Source: Delphinus delphis (Eukaryota; Chordata; Mammalia; Artiodactyla; Delphinidae). From it: a stretch of 64,000 nt of DNA. Below, in pieces: positions 10,351-21,098 of this stretch. Made by a program: the position numbers and the translations under genes. Below the pieces are notes generated by a model. It was not told where the DNA came from. It was given only the letters and a program-made list of their open reading frames with translations, and ran no database searches. Position 1 is the stretch's first letter. Every line of letters starts with the position of its first letter. Location: contig NC_082697.1 of NCBI RefSeq assembly GCF_949987515.2, forward strand, positions 19,289,730-19,353,729. The letters run 5' to 3'.

Positions 10351-11299
10351 CCTGCAGCACATGTATGAGAGACTGAAGGCAAGATCAAACAAGATAAAGA
10401 AATAATGGGTGATTCCATCTGAAGCCACCTGGCACTGCTCTGAGCTCACAATAGGCACTTGGGAAATGTTTAAACCTGGGGCATACTCGCTGTGGGGCTG
10501 AGTTTACCCAGTGACTGCATTCCTCGGTGTAGCATGATCGTTCATGAGTGGAATCACCCCCATGTGGCAGCCATTGGAGGGATTTATTTGCCTTAGCCAC
10601 AGATGAGGAAGAAGGGCAGGGAGCACGTTTTGCAGGCAGGCCAGCACCGTGGACCTCACAGACCTTCCAAAGCTTTCAAGGGTGGCCTCACCCAGTATCT
10701 GCCTGAAGTACCTCCTGCTGAGCCTTGAAAGCTGACTCAGCCCAAGCTGCCTTGGGGAAGAACATTTCCGATACTCTGCTCAGCAACCTAAATCCTGTCT
10801 TCAGCTTCTCCTTCAGCCCTAATGAGAAGCATCTCCAAAGTGCCAGGTGGTTGAACGTCCTCAAGAAGGAGGCAGGGGAGAACCCGGCTTCCAGGTTGTA
10901 TGTTCTCCCCTCGCTTCTCTGCAGCCTCTGTGTTTGTGGAGCCTGCAGGTGTGAGAGAAGTCAAGGGCCAGCCTTGCACTGTGGTCCTTAGATGGACACT
11001 CTCTGCAGCCTGTTTGCGTCTTTTCCCTTCTCCTGGAGGCAGAAGCAAAGGGACGGTGCACGTGTGTATCCATGCAAGGAGATACTCAGCACCCCATTTC
11101 TAATTCTGAGGACTCACATGTTCGTGGGAAATCTGATGTCTCGTCAAAAATTCTGCTAAACTTGGCAAGGGTAATTCCCTCTTCTATCGCACTCCCCCCG
11201 AGCCTCCCAGTCAAGTTCCTGAGCACATTGAACGCTGCCTCTGGGAATGGCAGGCTTTGCGGAGGGTTTGGCTGGTACAATGCAAACATGCTACCAGTC
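10351..11299. other. Single-copy sequence
   Basis: Several open frames of 67-88 codons overlap on both strands without splice-site support or recognised domains. No gene is called. Confidence 0.3.
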
Positions 11300-11660
11300 T
11301 GACAGACAGACAGGCTCCAATGAAAGCCTAGATCTAATCGCTCTCTAAGTCAGAATGGATAATTTGGTTAGATAACATCAGAAAAATAAAGCTGCCGGCA
11401 TATTATGTTTACATGTATTTAAGTTCTGTTAGCAAAGAGAATATTGGAGGAACGGGTTTGAAACAACACTTCATAGGAATAGCATCAGGCAATGAATAAA
11501 TAATGACTTTGGTTTCTTTGCCCAAAGGGAAACCCAGTCAATCAGAAAGTCAACACAGATTTCTTAAGAGCCGCGTTTTGGAACCAGGGAAGCCCTTCAA
11601 TGGGACTCGCTTGCCCCTGCCCTAAATTCTGCATCTGGAGTGGTAATAAAGCCAGAGAAA
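11300..11660. other. Candidate conserved non-coding element
   Basis: Repeat-free, unusually varied sequence with several transcription-factor-like words. These include GATA-like 'ttagataaca', CCAAT-like 'ccagtcaatcagaaagtcaa' and 'aataaataatgactttgg'. It reads like constrained non-coding DNA rather than decaying neutral sequence. This is a judgement by eye and needs a multi-species alignment. Confidence 0.25.
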
Positions 11661-12640
11661 GAATGTGTCAGTAGGAGAAATTGATTTGATTCTTTTCCTC
11701 AGCAAATGCCTTCATCACCTGTTTGAAGAGTTCACCAGGGCCAGGCTGGCTGTTTAAGTTAGAAAGTGATCTTATACTGGGGCAAGATAGTTCTCAGGAT
11801 TTGTGGCTGAGGTTTTTATTTTTCAGGGAGGTGTCCTCATGTGCTAAAGACAATATCTTGGTTCAGAAAAAACAGCTCAACAGTTATGTGGATCCTTGGA
11901 CGGGACTGTTGCCTCCTAACATTGCTACACCTGGGGTATGTGCCAGGGCCCCTGATTTGCAGCATGAATCTCTTTATCCATTTAGGGTGAGGGGGTGGCT
12001 GTTTCTGCTACACTCCCCACAGGTGGCTTGACTCTTAATCAAACTCCTTTGGATTCACATGAGGAGTCATCTCCAGGAATCTGATGGCTGCTCAAAAGTG
12101 TATACCTGTTGATGTGGGCAGTGTGAGTCTCAGAAGATCTGAGGGCTCACCTGCTAACATGAGGCTGTGATCTTGTCAACAAAAGCAGTATATAAATCTG
12201 TGTGATTGAATTTATAACTTAGACTTTTATACAAAGGCTATTCCAAAATAGAGAAATATAATATTTGGTTAGATTACGTTGACTTAAGAATATGGTTATT
12301 AATCTTAAAGGGAGGAAGGTTGGAATCAGTCATTTCAGAAATGTTAGAAGTCTTGCATTGTGGATGAATCAAATGTACCCATGGTGTCTTGCACAATCTT
12401 GTTTCTTTCTTTTTTTTTTAATTTTACATACTTATATTTCTCCAAAATTATTATACCTAGTATTATCTCAACAATTTATATTAATCATTCCCTTACTAAA
12501 GTAAGCAGCTTTTGTTTTTCCAGAGGTAAGAGAAAACTAGAATACAGGAACCAAAAACAGTCCAGCTAATTTTTTCCACACACATTTTAGATCACTTTGA
12601 CAATTTTTAAGGTAGAAAAATCAGCATATACATTATACCA
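11661..12640. other. Single-copy sequence, AT-rich to the right
   Basis: A 102-codon plus-strand frame (11723-12031) has no recognised domain. From 12180 the sequence becomes AT-rich with a T9 run. No gene seen. Confidence 0.3.
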
Positions 12641-12656
12641 CTTAAAGATATTGTCA

Positions 12657-12940
12657 GGGCTTCCCTGGTGGTGCAGTGGTTGAGAATCTGCCTGCTAATG
12701 CAGGGGACACGGGTTCAAACCCTGGTCTAGGAGGATCCCACATGCCGCGGAGCAACTAGGCCCGTGAGCCACAACTACTGAGCCTGCGCGTCTGGAGCCT
12801 GTGCTCCGCAACAGGAGAGACCGCGATAGTGAGAGGCCCGCGCACTGCGATGAAGAGTGGCCCCCGCTTGCCACAACTAGAGAAAGCCCTTGCACAGAAA
12901 CGAAGACCCAACACAGCAAAAATAAATAAAATTAATTAAT
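12657..12940 (+). mobile_element. CHR-class tRNA-derived SINE, sense, long form
   Basis: Starts 'gggcttccctggtggtgcag' (tRNA-derived head), followed by a recognisable pol III B-box region 'gggttcaaaccc'. The middle body includes 'gagcctgtgctccgcaacag'. It ends in a longer 3' part and an (aaat)n-type tail. The flanking duplication aaagatattgtca (12644-12656) and aaagatattttca (12941-12953) differs at one base. It is the only CHR copy of the six on the plus strand and the only one with the extended 3' region. Confidence 0.95.
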
Positions 12941-12953
12941 AAAGATATTTTCA

Positions 12954-13397
12954 TATCTTGTTAAGGTACAGTCATTTATATATAAAATAAAGGTCAATTA
13001 AAACTATATTTAATAACTAATATTTACATCTTTTTTTTAAGAATTGCCCACAAATCCAAAGCTTATGGATTAATTAACTTAATATTAATTAACTAAATGT
13101 TAGCCTAAAGTTGACTAAACATATGGAAATTACAATTTAAGCTAATACATTATGACCATACATACGATTTGCAGCATTACAAGAATTCAGAGGATCAACA
13201 TTTTGAAAAAGACATGTATTATTACAAGTTCATACAATTAAACATGATTCTATATTGTTGTAATTTTAAATAATTTGTAGAAACAATGATAACTTTCTGA
13301 GTTCACAGAATTTATGTAGGAAGTTTTAAACTCTTAGAAAATCCTAAATTATGATAAACTAAATCCAAATCTTGCCTTAAAATATTGTGCTAACATT
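12954..13397. other. AT-rich sequence
   Basis: Very AT-rich, with attaattaac-type words around 13068-13095. No gene or named repeat recognised. Confidence 0.35.
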
Positions 13398-13410
13398 ACA
13401 TTTACATGTT
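13398..13410. repeat. Target-site duplication, left copy (L1 at 13.4-19.6 kb)
   Basis: acatttacatgtt, identical to 19587-19599. It sits outside the extra segment 13411-13530 rather than at the normal L1 3' end, which implies the extra segment was inserted together with the L1. Confidence 0.75.
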
Positions 13411-13530
13411 TTTGTTTTTGTTTTTGTTTCTTTTTTTAGAGAAATAGCAGTATATTTGAGAAGGGGAAAAACTGTAACCCGGAGTGATTTTCACCACAAG
13501 AATAAACATTTCAGGCATGATGAATATTTC
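13411..13530 (-). other. Probable L1 3' transduction plus second poly-A tail
   Basis: Between the L1 3' end (about 13533) and the left target-site duplication lie about 95 bp of non-L1 sequence (13438-13530). Beyond that is a (gttttt)n T-rich tract at 13409-13437. Read on the L1 sense strand, this is L1 tail, unique sequence, then a new A-rich tail, which is the layout of a 3' transduction. No canonical AATAAA is visible in the extra segment, so a weak signal must have been used if this is right. Confidence 0.6.
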
Positions 13531-16104
13531 ATTTTTAAAAAAAAATTTAAATTTAATTTATTTTTTTATACAGCAGGTTCTTATTAGTCATCAGTTTTAT
13601 ACACATCAGTGTATACATGTCAATCCCAATCGCCCAATTCAGCACACCAACACCCCCAGTCCCCCATGGCTTTCCCCACTTGGTGTCCATACATTTGTCG
13701 TCTACATCTGTGTCTCAACTTCTGCCCTGCAAACTGGTTCATCTGTACCATTTTTCTAGGTTCCACGTACATGCGTTAATATACGATATTTGTTTTTCTC
13801 TTTCTGACTTACTTCACTCTGTATGACAGTCTCTAGATCCATCCACGTCTCAACAAATGACTCAATTTCGTTCCTTTTTATGGCTGGGTAATATTCCATT
13901 GTATATATGTACAACAGCTTCTTTATCCATTGGTCTGTCGATGGCCATTTAGGTTGCTTCCATGACATGGGTATTGTAAATAGTGCTGCAATGAACATTG
14001 GGGTGCCTGTGCCTTTTTGAATTATGGTTTTCTCTGGGTATATGCCCAGTAATGGGATTGCTGGATCATACAGTAATTCTTTTTTAGTTTTTTAAGGAAC
14101 CTCTGTACTGTTCTCCACAGTGGCTGTATCAATTTACATTCCCACCAACAGTGCAGGAGGGTTCCCTTTTCTCCACACCCTCTCCAGCATTTGATGTTCG
14201 TAGTTTTTCTGATGATGCCCATTCTAACTGGTGTGAGGTGATACTTCATTGTAGTTTTGATTTTCATTTCTCTAATAATTAGCGATGTTGAGCAGCTTTT
14301 CATGTGCTTCTTGGCCATCTGTATGTCTTCTTTGCAGAAATGTCTATTTAGGTCTTCTGCCCATTTTTGGATTGGGTTGTTTGTTTCTTTAATATTGAGC
14401 TGCATGAGCTGTTTATATATTTTGGAGATAAATGTTTTGTCCGTTGATTTGTTTGCAATACTTTCTCCCATTCTGAGGGTTGTCTTTTCGTCTTGTTTAT
14501 GGTTTCCTTTGCTGTGCAAACGCTTTTAAGTTTCATTAGGTCCCATTTGTTTATTTTTGTCTTTATTTCCATTACTCTAGGAGGTGGATCAAAAAGGATC
14601 TTTCTGTGATTTATGTCAAAGAGTATTCTGCCTAGGTTTTCCTCTAAGAGTTTTATAGTGTCCAGTCTTACATTTAGGTCTCTAATCCATCTTGAGTTTA
14701 TTTTTGTATATGGTGTTTGGGAGTGTTCTAATTTCATTCTTTTACGTGTAGCTGTCCAGTTTTCCCAGCACCACTTATTGAAGAGACTGTCTTTTCTCCA
14801 TTGTATATCCTTTCCTCCTTTGTCATAGATTAGTTGACCATAGGTGCATGGGTTTATCTCTGGGCTTACTATCTTGTTCCGTTGATCTATGTTTCTGCTT
14901 TTGTGCCAGTACCATATTGTCTTGATTACTGTAGCTTTGTAGTATAGTCTGAAGTCAGGGAGCCTGATTCCTCATACAAATTGTGAAATTTTTTGTTCTA
15001 GTTCTGGGAAAAATACCATTGGTAGTTTGATAGGGGTTGCATTGACTCTGTAGATTGTTTTGAGAAGTATAGTCATTTTCACAATGTTGATTCTTCCAAT
15101 CCAAGAACATGGTATAATCTCTCCATCTGTTTGTGTCATCTTTAATTTCTTTCATCAGTGTCTTATAGTTTTCTACATACAGGTCATTTGTCTCCTTAGG
15201 TAGGTTTATTTTATTCTTTTTGTTACAATGGTAAATGGGAGTGTTTCCTTAATTTCTCTTTCAGATTTTTGATCATTAATGTATAGGAATGCAAGAGATT
15301 TTGTGCATTAATTTTGTATCCTGCTACTTTACCAAATTCATTGATTAGCCCTAGTAGTTTTCTGGCAGCATTTTTAGGCTTCTCTATGTATATTATCATG
15401 TCATCTGCAAACAGTGACAGTTTTACTTCTTCTTTTCCAATTTGTATTCCTTTTATTTCTTCTTCTCTGACTGCCATGGCTAGGAATTCCAAAATTATGT
15501 TGAATAATAGTGGTGAGAGTGGATATCCTTGTCTTGTTCCTGATCTTAGAGGAAATGCTTTCAGTTTTTCACCATTGAGAATGATGTTTGCTGTGGGTTT
15601 GTCATATATGGCCTTCATTATGTTGAGGTAGGTTCCCTCTATGCCCACTTTCTGGAGAGTTTTTATCATAAATGCGTGTTGAATTTTGTCAAAAGCTTTT
15701 TCTGTATCTATTGAGATGATCATATGGTTTTTATTCTTCAATTTGTTAATATGATGTATCACGTTGATTGATTTGCATATATTGAAGAATCCTTGCATCC
15801 CTGGGATAAATCCCACTTGATCATGGTGTATGATCCTTTTAATGTGTTGTTGCATTCTGTTTGCTAGTATTTTGTTGAGGATTTTTGCATTTATATTCAT
15901 GAGTGATATTGGCCTGTAATTTTCTTTTTCTGTAGTATCTTTGTCTGGTTTTGGTATCAGGGTGATGGTGGCCTTGTAGAATTAGTTTGGGAGTGTTCCT
16001 TCCTCTGTAATTTTTTGGAAGAGTTTGCCAAGGATGGGTGTTAGCTCTTCTCTAAATGTTTGAAAGAATTCACCTGTGAAGCCATCTGGTCCTGGACTTT
16101 TGTT

Positions 16105-16119
16105 TGTTGGAAGATTTTT
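16105..16119. repeat. SINE target-site duplication, left
   Basis: tgttggaagattttt, identical to 16321-16335. Removing one copy and the SINE restores continuous L1 ORF2 sequence. Confidence 0.9.
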
Positions 16120-16320
16120 TTTTTTTTTGCAGTACACAGGCCTCTCACTGTTGTGGCCTCTCTCGTTGTGTATCACAGGCTCCGGATGCGCAGGCTCAGC
16201 TGCCATGGCTCACGGGCCTAGTCACTCCACGGCATGTGGGATCTTCCCAGACTGGGGCACGAACCCGTGTCCCCTGCATCAGCAGGTGGACTCTCAACCA
16301 CTGCGCCACCAGGGAAACCC
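16120..16320 (-). mobile_element. CHR SINE nested in L1 ORF2
   Basis: Antisense CHR SINE. It has a T run (poly-A tail) at 16120-16128, then 'cctctcactgttgtggcctc', 'ggcatgtgggatcttcccag' and 'tctcaaccactgcgccacca', ending in the tRNA head complement 'ccagggaaaccc'. A perfect 15-bp target-site duplication flanks it. It inserted into the L1 between the endonuclease and reverse transcriptase regions, so it is younger than the L1. Confidence 0.95.
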
Positions 16321-17759
16321 TGTTGGAAGATTTTTAATCACAGTTTCAATTTCCTTACTTGTGATTGGTCTGTTCATATTTTCTATTTCTTCCTGGTTCA
16401 GTCTTGGAAGGTTATACCTTTCTAAGAATTTGTCCATTTCTTCCAGGTTGTCCATTTTGTTGGAATAGAGTTGCTTGTAGTAGTCTCTTAGTATGCTTTG
16501 TATTTTTGTGGTGTCTGTTGTAACTTCTCCTTTTTCATTTCTACGTTTATTGATTTGAATCCTCTCCCTCCTTTTCTTGCTGAGTCTGGCTAATGGTTTA
16601 TCAATTTTGTTTATCTTCTCAAAGAACCAGTTTTTAGTTTTATTGATCTTTGCTATTGTTTTCTTTGTTTCTATTTCATTTATTTCTGCTCTGATCTTTA
16701 TGATTTCTTTCCTTCTGCTACTTTTGAGTTTTGTTTTTTCTTCTTTCTCTAGTTCCTTTAGGTGTAAGGTTAGATTGTTTACTTGAGATTCTTTTTGTTC
16801 TTGAGGTAGGCTTGTATAGCTATAAACTTCCCTCTTAGAACGGCTTTTGCTGCATCCCATGGGTTTTGGATCATTGTGCTTTCATTGTCATTTGTCTCTA
16901 GGTGGTTTTTGATTCCCTCTTTGTTTTCTTCATTGATCTCTTGGTTATTTAGTAAGGTATTGCTTAGCCTCCATGTGTTTCTGTTATTTTACTTTTTTTT
17001 CCCTGTTATTCATTTTTAATCTCATAACATTGTGGTCAGAAAAGATGCTTGATATGATTTCAATTTTCTGAAATTTACTGAGGCTTGATTTGTGACCCAA
17101 GATGTGATCTATCCTGGAGAATGTTCCATGTGCACTTGAGAAGAAAGAGTAATCTGCTGTTTTTGAATGGAATGTCCTATAAATATCAATTAAATCTATC
17201 TGGTCTATTGTGTCATTTAAAGCTTCTCTTTCCTTATTTATTTTTATTTTGGATGATCTGTCCATTGGTGTAAGTGAGGTGTGAAAGTCCCCCACTATTA
17301 TTGTGTTACTGTCGAGTTCCTCTTTTATAGCTGTTAGCAGTTGCCTTATATATTGAGGTGCTCCTATGTTGGGTGCATGTATATTTATAATGGTTATATC
17401 TTCTTCTTGGAATGATCTCTTGATCATTATGTAGTGTCCTTCCTTGTCTCTTGTAACATTCTTTATTTTAAAGCCTATTTTATCTGATATGAGCATTGCT
17501 ACTCCAGCTTTCTTTAGAATTCCATTTGCATGGGATATCTTTTTCCATCTCCTCACTTTCAGTCCGTATGTGTCCCTAGGTCTGAAGTGGGTCTCTTGTA
17601 GACAGCATATATATGGGTCTTGTTTTTGTATCCATTCAACAAGCCTGTGTCTTTTGGTTGGAGCATTTAATCCATTCACATTTAAGGTAATTATAGATAT
17701 GTATGTTCCTATGACCATTTTCTTAATTGTTTTGGGTTTGTTTTTGTAGGTCCTTTTCT

Positions 17760-18662
17760 TCTTTTGTGTTTCCCACTTAGAGAAGTTCCTTTAGCATTTG
17801 TTGTAGAGCTGGTTTGGTGGTGCTGAATTCTCTTAGCTTTTGCTTGTTTGTAAAGCTTTTGATTTCTCCATCAAATCTGAAAGAGATCCTTGCCAGGTAG
17901 AGTAATCTTGGTTGTAGGTTCTTCCCTTTCATCACTTTAAGTATATCATGCCACTCCCTTCTGGCTTGTAGTTTCTGCTGAGAAATCAGCTGTTAACCTT
18001 ATGGGAGTTCCCTTGCATGTTATTTGTCATTTTTCCCTTGCTTCTTTCCATAATTTTTCTTTGTCTTTAATTTTTGCCAATTTGATTACTATGTGTCTCG
18101 GCATGTTTCTCCTTGGGTTTATCCTCTATGGGACTTTCTGCCCTTCCTGAACTTGGGTGCCTATTTCCTTTCCCATGTTAGGGAAGTTTTCGACTATAAT
18201 CTCTTCAAATATTTTCTCTGGTCCTTTCTCCCTCTCTTCTCCTTCTGGGACCCCTATAATGCAAATATTGTTGCATTTAATATTGTCCCAAATGTCTCTT
18301 AGGCTGTCTTCATTTCTTTTTATTCTTTTTTCTTTATTCTGTTCCACAGCAGTGAATTCCACCATTCTGTCTTCCAGGTCACTCATCCATTCTTCTGCCT
18401 CAGTTATTCTGCTATTGATTCCTTCTAGTGTAGTTTTCATTTCAGTTATTGTATTGTTCATCTCTGTTTGTTTTTTCTTTAATTCTTCTAGGTCTTTATT
18501 AAACATTTCTTGCATCTTCTTGATCTTTGCCTCCATTCTTTTTCTGAGGTCCTGGATCATCTTCACTATCATTATTCTGAATTCTTTTTCTGGAAGGTTG
18601 CCTATCTCCACTTCATATAGTTGATTTTCTGGGGTTTTATCTTGTTCCTTCATCTGGTACAT
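17760..18662 (-). pseudogene. L1 ORF1 pseudogene (RNA-binding chaperone)
   Basis: L1 ORF1p is a trimeric RNA-binding protein that coats L1 RNA. A 178-codon frame from 18662 to 18126 (MYQMKEQDKTPENQL...) contains a long heptad-rich, Lys/Glu-rich coiled coil (about residues 25-130). After it comes a NICIIGVPEGEE-type segment, the entry to the RRM-like domain of L1 ORF1p. The frame stops at 18126, and the C-terminal RNA-binding part continues only as degraded sequence towards 17760. The lower boundary is approximate. Family length is about 330-370 residues. Confidence 0.88.
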
Positions 18663-19586
18663 AGCCCTCTGCCTTTTCTTCTTGTCTATCTTTCTGTGAA
18701 TGTGGTTTTTGTTCCACAGGCTGCAGGATTGTAGTTCTTCTTGTTTCTGCTGTCTGCCCTCTGGTGGATGAGGCTATCTAAGAGGCTTGTGTAAGTTTCC
18801 TGATGCGAGGTACTGGTGGTGGATAGAGCTGACTGTTGCTCTGTAGGCAAAGCTCAGTAAAACTTTAATCCACTTGACTGCTGATGGGTGGGGCTGGGCT
18901 CCCTCCCTATTGATTGTTTGGCCTGAGGTGACCCAACACTGGAGCCTTCCTGGGCTCTTTGGCGGGGCTAATAACAGACTCTGGGAGGGCTCATGCCAAG
19001 GAGTACTTCCCAGAACTTCTGCTGTCAGTGCCCTTGTCCCCAGGGTGAGCCACAGCCCCCACTCCAACTCTGCAGGAGACCCTCCGACACTAGCAGGTAG
19101 GTCTGGTTCAGTCTCCCCTGGGGTCATTGCTACTTCCCCTGTGTCCTGATGTGTACACTACTTTGTGTGTGCCCTCCAAGAGTGGAGTCTCTGTTTCCCC
19201 CAGTCCTGCCAAAGTCCTGCAATCAATTCCCACTAGGCTTCAAAGTCTGATTCTCTAGGAATTCCTCCTCCCGTTGCCAGACCCCCAGGTTGGGAAGCCT
19301 GACGTGGGGCTCAGAACCTTCACTCCAGTGGGTGGACTTCTGTGGTATAAGTGTTCTCCAGTCTGTGAATCACCCACCCAGCAGTTACGGGATTTGATTT
19401 TACTGTGATTGTGCCCCTCCTACCATCTCATTGTGGCTTCTCCTTTGTCTTTGGATGTGGTATCTTTTTGGTGAGTTCCAGTGTCTTCCGGTCAATGACT
19501 GTCCAGCAGCTAGTTGTGATTCTGGTGTTCTCACAAGACAGAGTGAGAGCACGTCCTCCTACTCCACCATCTTGGTTCCTCTTTCC
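18663..19586 (-). promoter_or_regulatory. L1 5' UTR (internal promoter region)
   Basis: About 920 bp upstream of ORF1 on the L1 sense strand, more GC-rich than the rest of the element, ending in the conserved start aaccaagatggtggagtagg (sense strand, about 19558-19577). In L1 this region carries an internal pol II promoter; the 'aagatggtgg' word is a YY1-like site. Activity today is unknown. Confidence 0.75.
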
Positions 19587-19599
19587 ACATTTACATGTT
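19587..19599. repeat. Target-site duplication, right copy (L1 at 13.4-19.6 kb)
   Basis: acatttacatgtt, identical to 13398-13410 and directly adjoining the L1 5' terminus. Confidence 0.8.
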
Positions 19600-19762
19600 G
19601 CTTATTAACTGACTGGTATAGAAGACAGGAAGTGGGAAGAATCAAGAGCAGCTCTAGGGTTTAAGCTGGTAAACCTTAAAGAATAATTCCACAATGTTGT
19701 TTCTTAATGGCTGCAGAGAATGGATTTTCATGCATGAATGTGCATACACATATGAGTGCATG

Positions 19763-19798
19763 TGCGCGCGCACGCACGCACACACACACACACACACA
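19763..19798 (+). repeat. Alternating purine-pyrimidine tract (GC/CA)n
   Basis: Runs 'tgcgcgcgcacgcacgcaca' and continues as (CA)n. Such tracts can adopt Z-DNA and are often length-variable. Confidence 0.95.
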
Positions 19799-19862
19799 TT
19801 TCCTCTTTTTCTTGTTCTCTTTGGACAGCTCTGTATTTTCTCTTGAGAAGTAGTTCTGATTC

Positions 19863-19880
19863 TAACCCTAACCCTAACCC
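19863..19880 (+). repeat. Short interstitial telomeric repeat
   Basis: Three exact copies of taaccc (complement of the vertebrate telomere unit ttaggg), about 65 bp downstream of a (CA)n tract. Confidence 0.85.
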
Positions 19881-19899
19881 AACTATCGCTCTTAATCCT

Positions 19900-20585
19900 T
19901 TGGGCGCTATTGACACTCATCTGCCTGGCTCTGTATTTAACAGGAGCTCTTGTGTTTTAACTTTTGGGTACCTGAAACCAAAGTTTCCAGTTTCCAGAAG
20001 GTGGTCACAACTAGGGCATTAGATACTTGTTCTTACCTTGTCCCAGTTCTGCTCTCCATCTGAGCTGTCACATTAGCCCTTGACCTTCAACTGAACGTTC
20101 TGCTCAACAAACCCTCAAATGAACACAGGGGCCTCTAGAGGATGCTCCTCCTTTCTTGGTGTGATCAACTTCAAGGCCAAATAATGGTGTGCAGTCCATG
20201 CTGGTGATTTTCCCAGGTACTCTTACCAAGCCAGTCTGAAGGGAGGGGAATCCTCACTAGCAAAAGGCCCTGGGCTTAGCAGAGACTCATTCCCACACCT
20301 TCCAAGGGCACCGCAAGGAAAGCCTCATCTGGAAGCCTGAATCTTCAGGCCAGATTACCAACCAGGTGCTATGGAGGGAGCAGAAGATGGAAAGCAGCCA
20401 TGGGGAGAATTAGAAAGAGTGGGACCAGATCCTGGAACCCTGGGCCGCACATGGGCCACCTTGAGAAATGTTCATATGCCAAATAAGCATGTTAGGTAGG
20501 ATCCTTGGATTTTAGGTTGATTCTGAAAACTATTCATAGGCCCAGTTGATGGAGAAACTCCTTGGACAGCATATGTAGTATTTTA
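19900..20585. other. Single-copy sequence
   Basis: No gene, exon or named repeat recognised. Confidence 0.3.
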
Positions 20586-20587
20586 GA

Positions 20588-20855
20588 ACACCGACAATAA
20601 TAACTGTTATGTTGATTAACACTAACTGTTTGCCTGGCAGTGTGCTATTCTCTATATTAGATTGGCTTATTTAATCCTTGCATCCACCAAATGTGATAAA
20701 TGAATGTTTCCATTTTACAGATGTGGAAACTAAGATCCAGATAAGTTAAATAACCTGCTCAGAGTTCCAAAGCTAGTAAGTGATAAAACCAGCATTTAAA
20801 CCCAGGCAGCCTTACTCCAGAGCCTGTGCTTACCCATAATACTAGAGTGTCCCAG
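20588..20855 (-). repeat. MIR SINE, antisense, almost complete
   Basis: Good full-length antisense MIR: 'gcctggcagtgtgctattct', 'cttatttaatccttgcatcc', 'cattttacagatgtggaaac', 'ccaaagctagtaagtgataa', 'catttaaacccaggcagcct' and 'tactccagagcctgtgctta'. Confidence 0.9.
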
Positions 20856-20867
20856 GATGATATAAAC

Positions 20868-21090
20868 CAGGGGTTTATACATCTGTTGTATAAAGGACCA
20901 GATAATAAATATTTTAGGCTTTGTGGGCATGTGGTCTTTGTGGCTACTATTTCACTCTGCTTTTGTAGCACAAAAGCCTTCAATAGACAATATGTAAATT
21001 AACATTGTAGTTCTATTCCAATAAAGCTTTATTTATAAAAACAAGCCATGGGCTGGACTTGACCCATAGGCTATAGATTGCTCACTCCTG
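20868..21090 (+). mobile_element. MER20-like hAT-Charlie non-autonomous transposon
   Basis: 223 bp with hAT-type ends caggggtttatac and ctcactcctg. Internal matches to the recalled MER20 pattern include 'ataaatattttaggctttgt' and 'ttccaataaagctttattta'. Length is close to the 219-bp family size. An 8-bp flank pair, atataaac and gcataaac, is compatible with a decayed hAT target-site duplication. It has no coding capacity. Confidence 0.8.
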
Positions 21091-21098
21091 GCATAAAC

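Larger units (their letters stand above)
13756..17718 (-). pseudogene. L1 ORF2 pseudogene (endonuclease-reverse transcriptase)
   Basis: L1 ORF2p nicks target DNA and reverse-transcribes L1 RNA onto it. The start is the MVIGTYISIITLNVNG frame at 17718. The first 244 codons (17718-16984) hold the APE-type endonuclease with visible QETHF, GDFH and SDH motifs. A second fragment (16860-16294) leads into the SINE insertion. The reverse transcriptase lies in a 225-codon frame (15900-15223), with the catalytic FADDM at 15398-15412. The C-terminal Cys/His motif (C-x3-C-x7-H-x4-C) is intact in the 14519-14022 frame. The remaining frame ends at 13756. Frame changes, stops and the SINE break the gene into at least six pieces. 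Length without the SINE is about 1,250 codons, close to the usual size. Confidence 0.93.
13531..19586 (-). mobile_element. Near full-length L1, antisense
   Basis: A whole L1 in reverse orientation. The 3' end is at about 13533, with the UTR starting near 'atacagcaggttcttattag'. ORF2 spans about 13756-17718, ORF1 lies about 17760-18662, and the 5' UTR runs to 19586. The 5' terminus reads, on the sense strand, ggaaagaggaaccaagatgg, the typical start of cetartiodactyl L1. A 201-bp CHR SINE sits at 16120-16320. Both ORFs are broken, so the element cannot move by itself. The 13-bp duplication at 13398 and 19587 marks the insertion. Confidence 0.95.

Noticed and set aside
12657..12730. A tRNA gene
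   Set aside because: The tRNA-like head with a B box belongs to the CHR SINE, as shown by the body, A-rich tail and target-site duplication.
14257..18624. Plus-strand open frames of up to 155 codons with membrane-like composition
   Set aside because: They are antisense shadows of L1 ORF1 and ORF2.
13531..19586. An intact, active L1
   Set aside because: Multiple frameshifts and stops in ORF1 and ORF2 plus a SINE inside ORF2.
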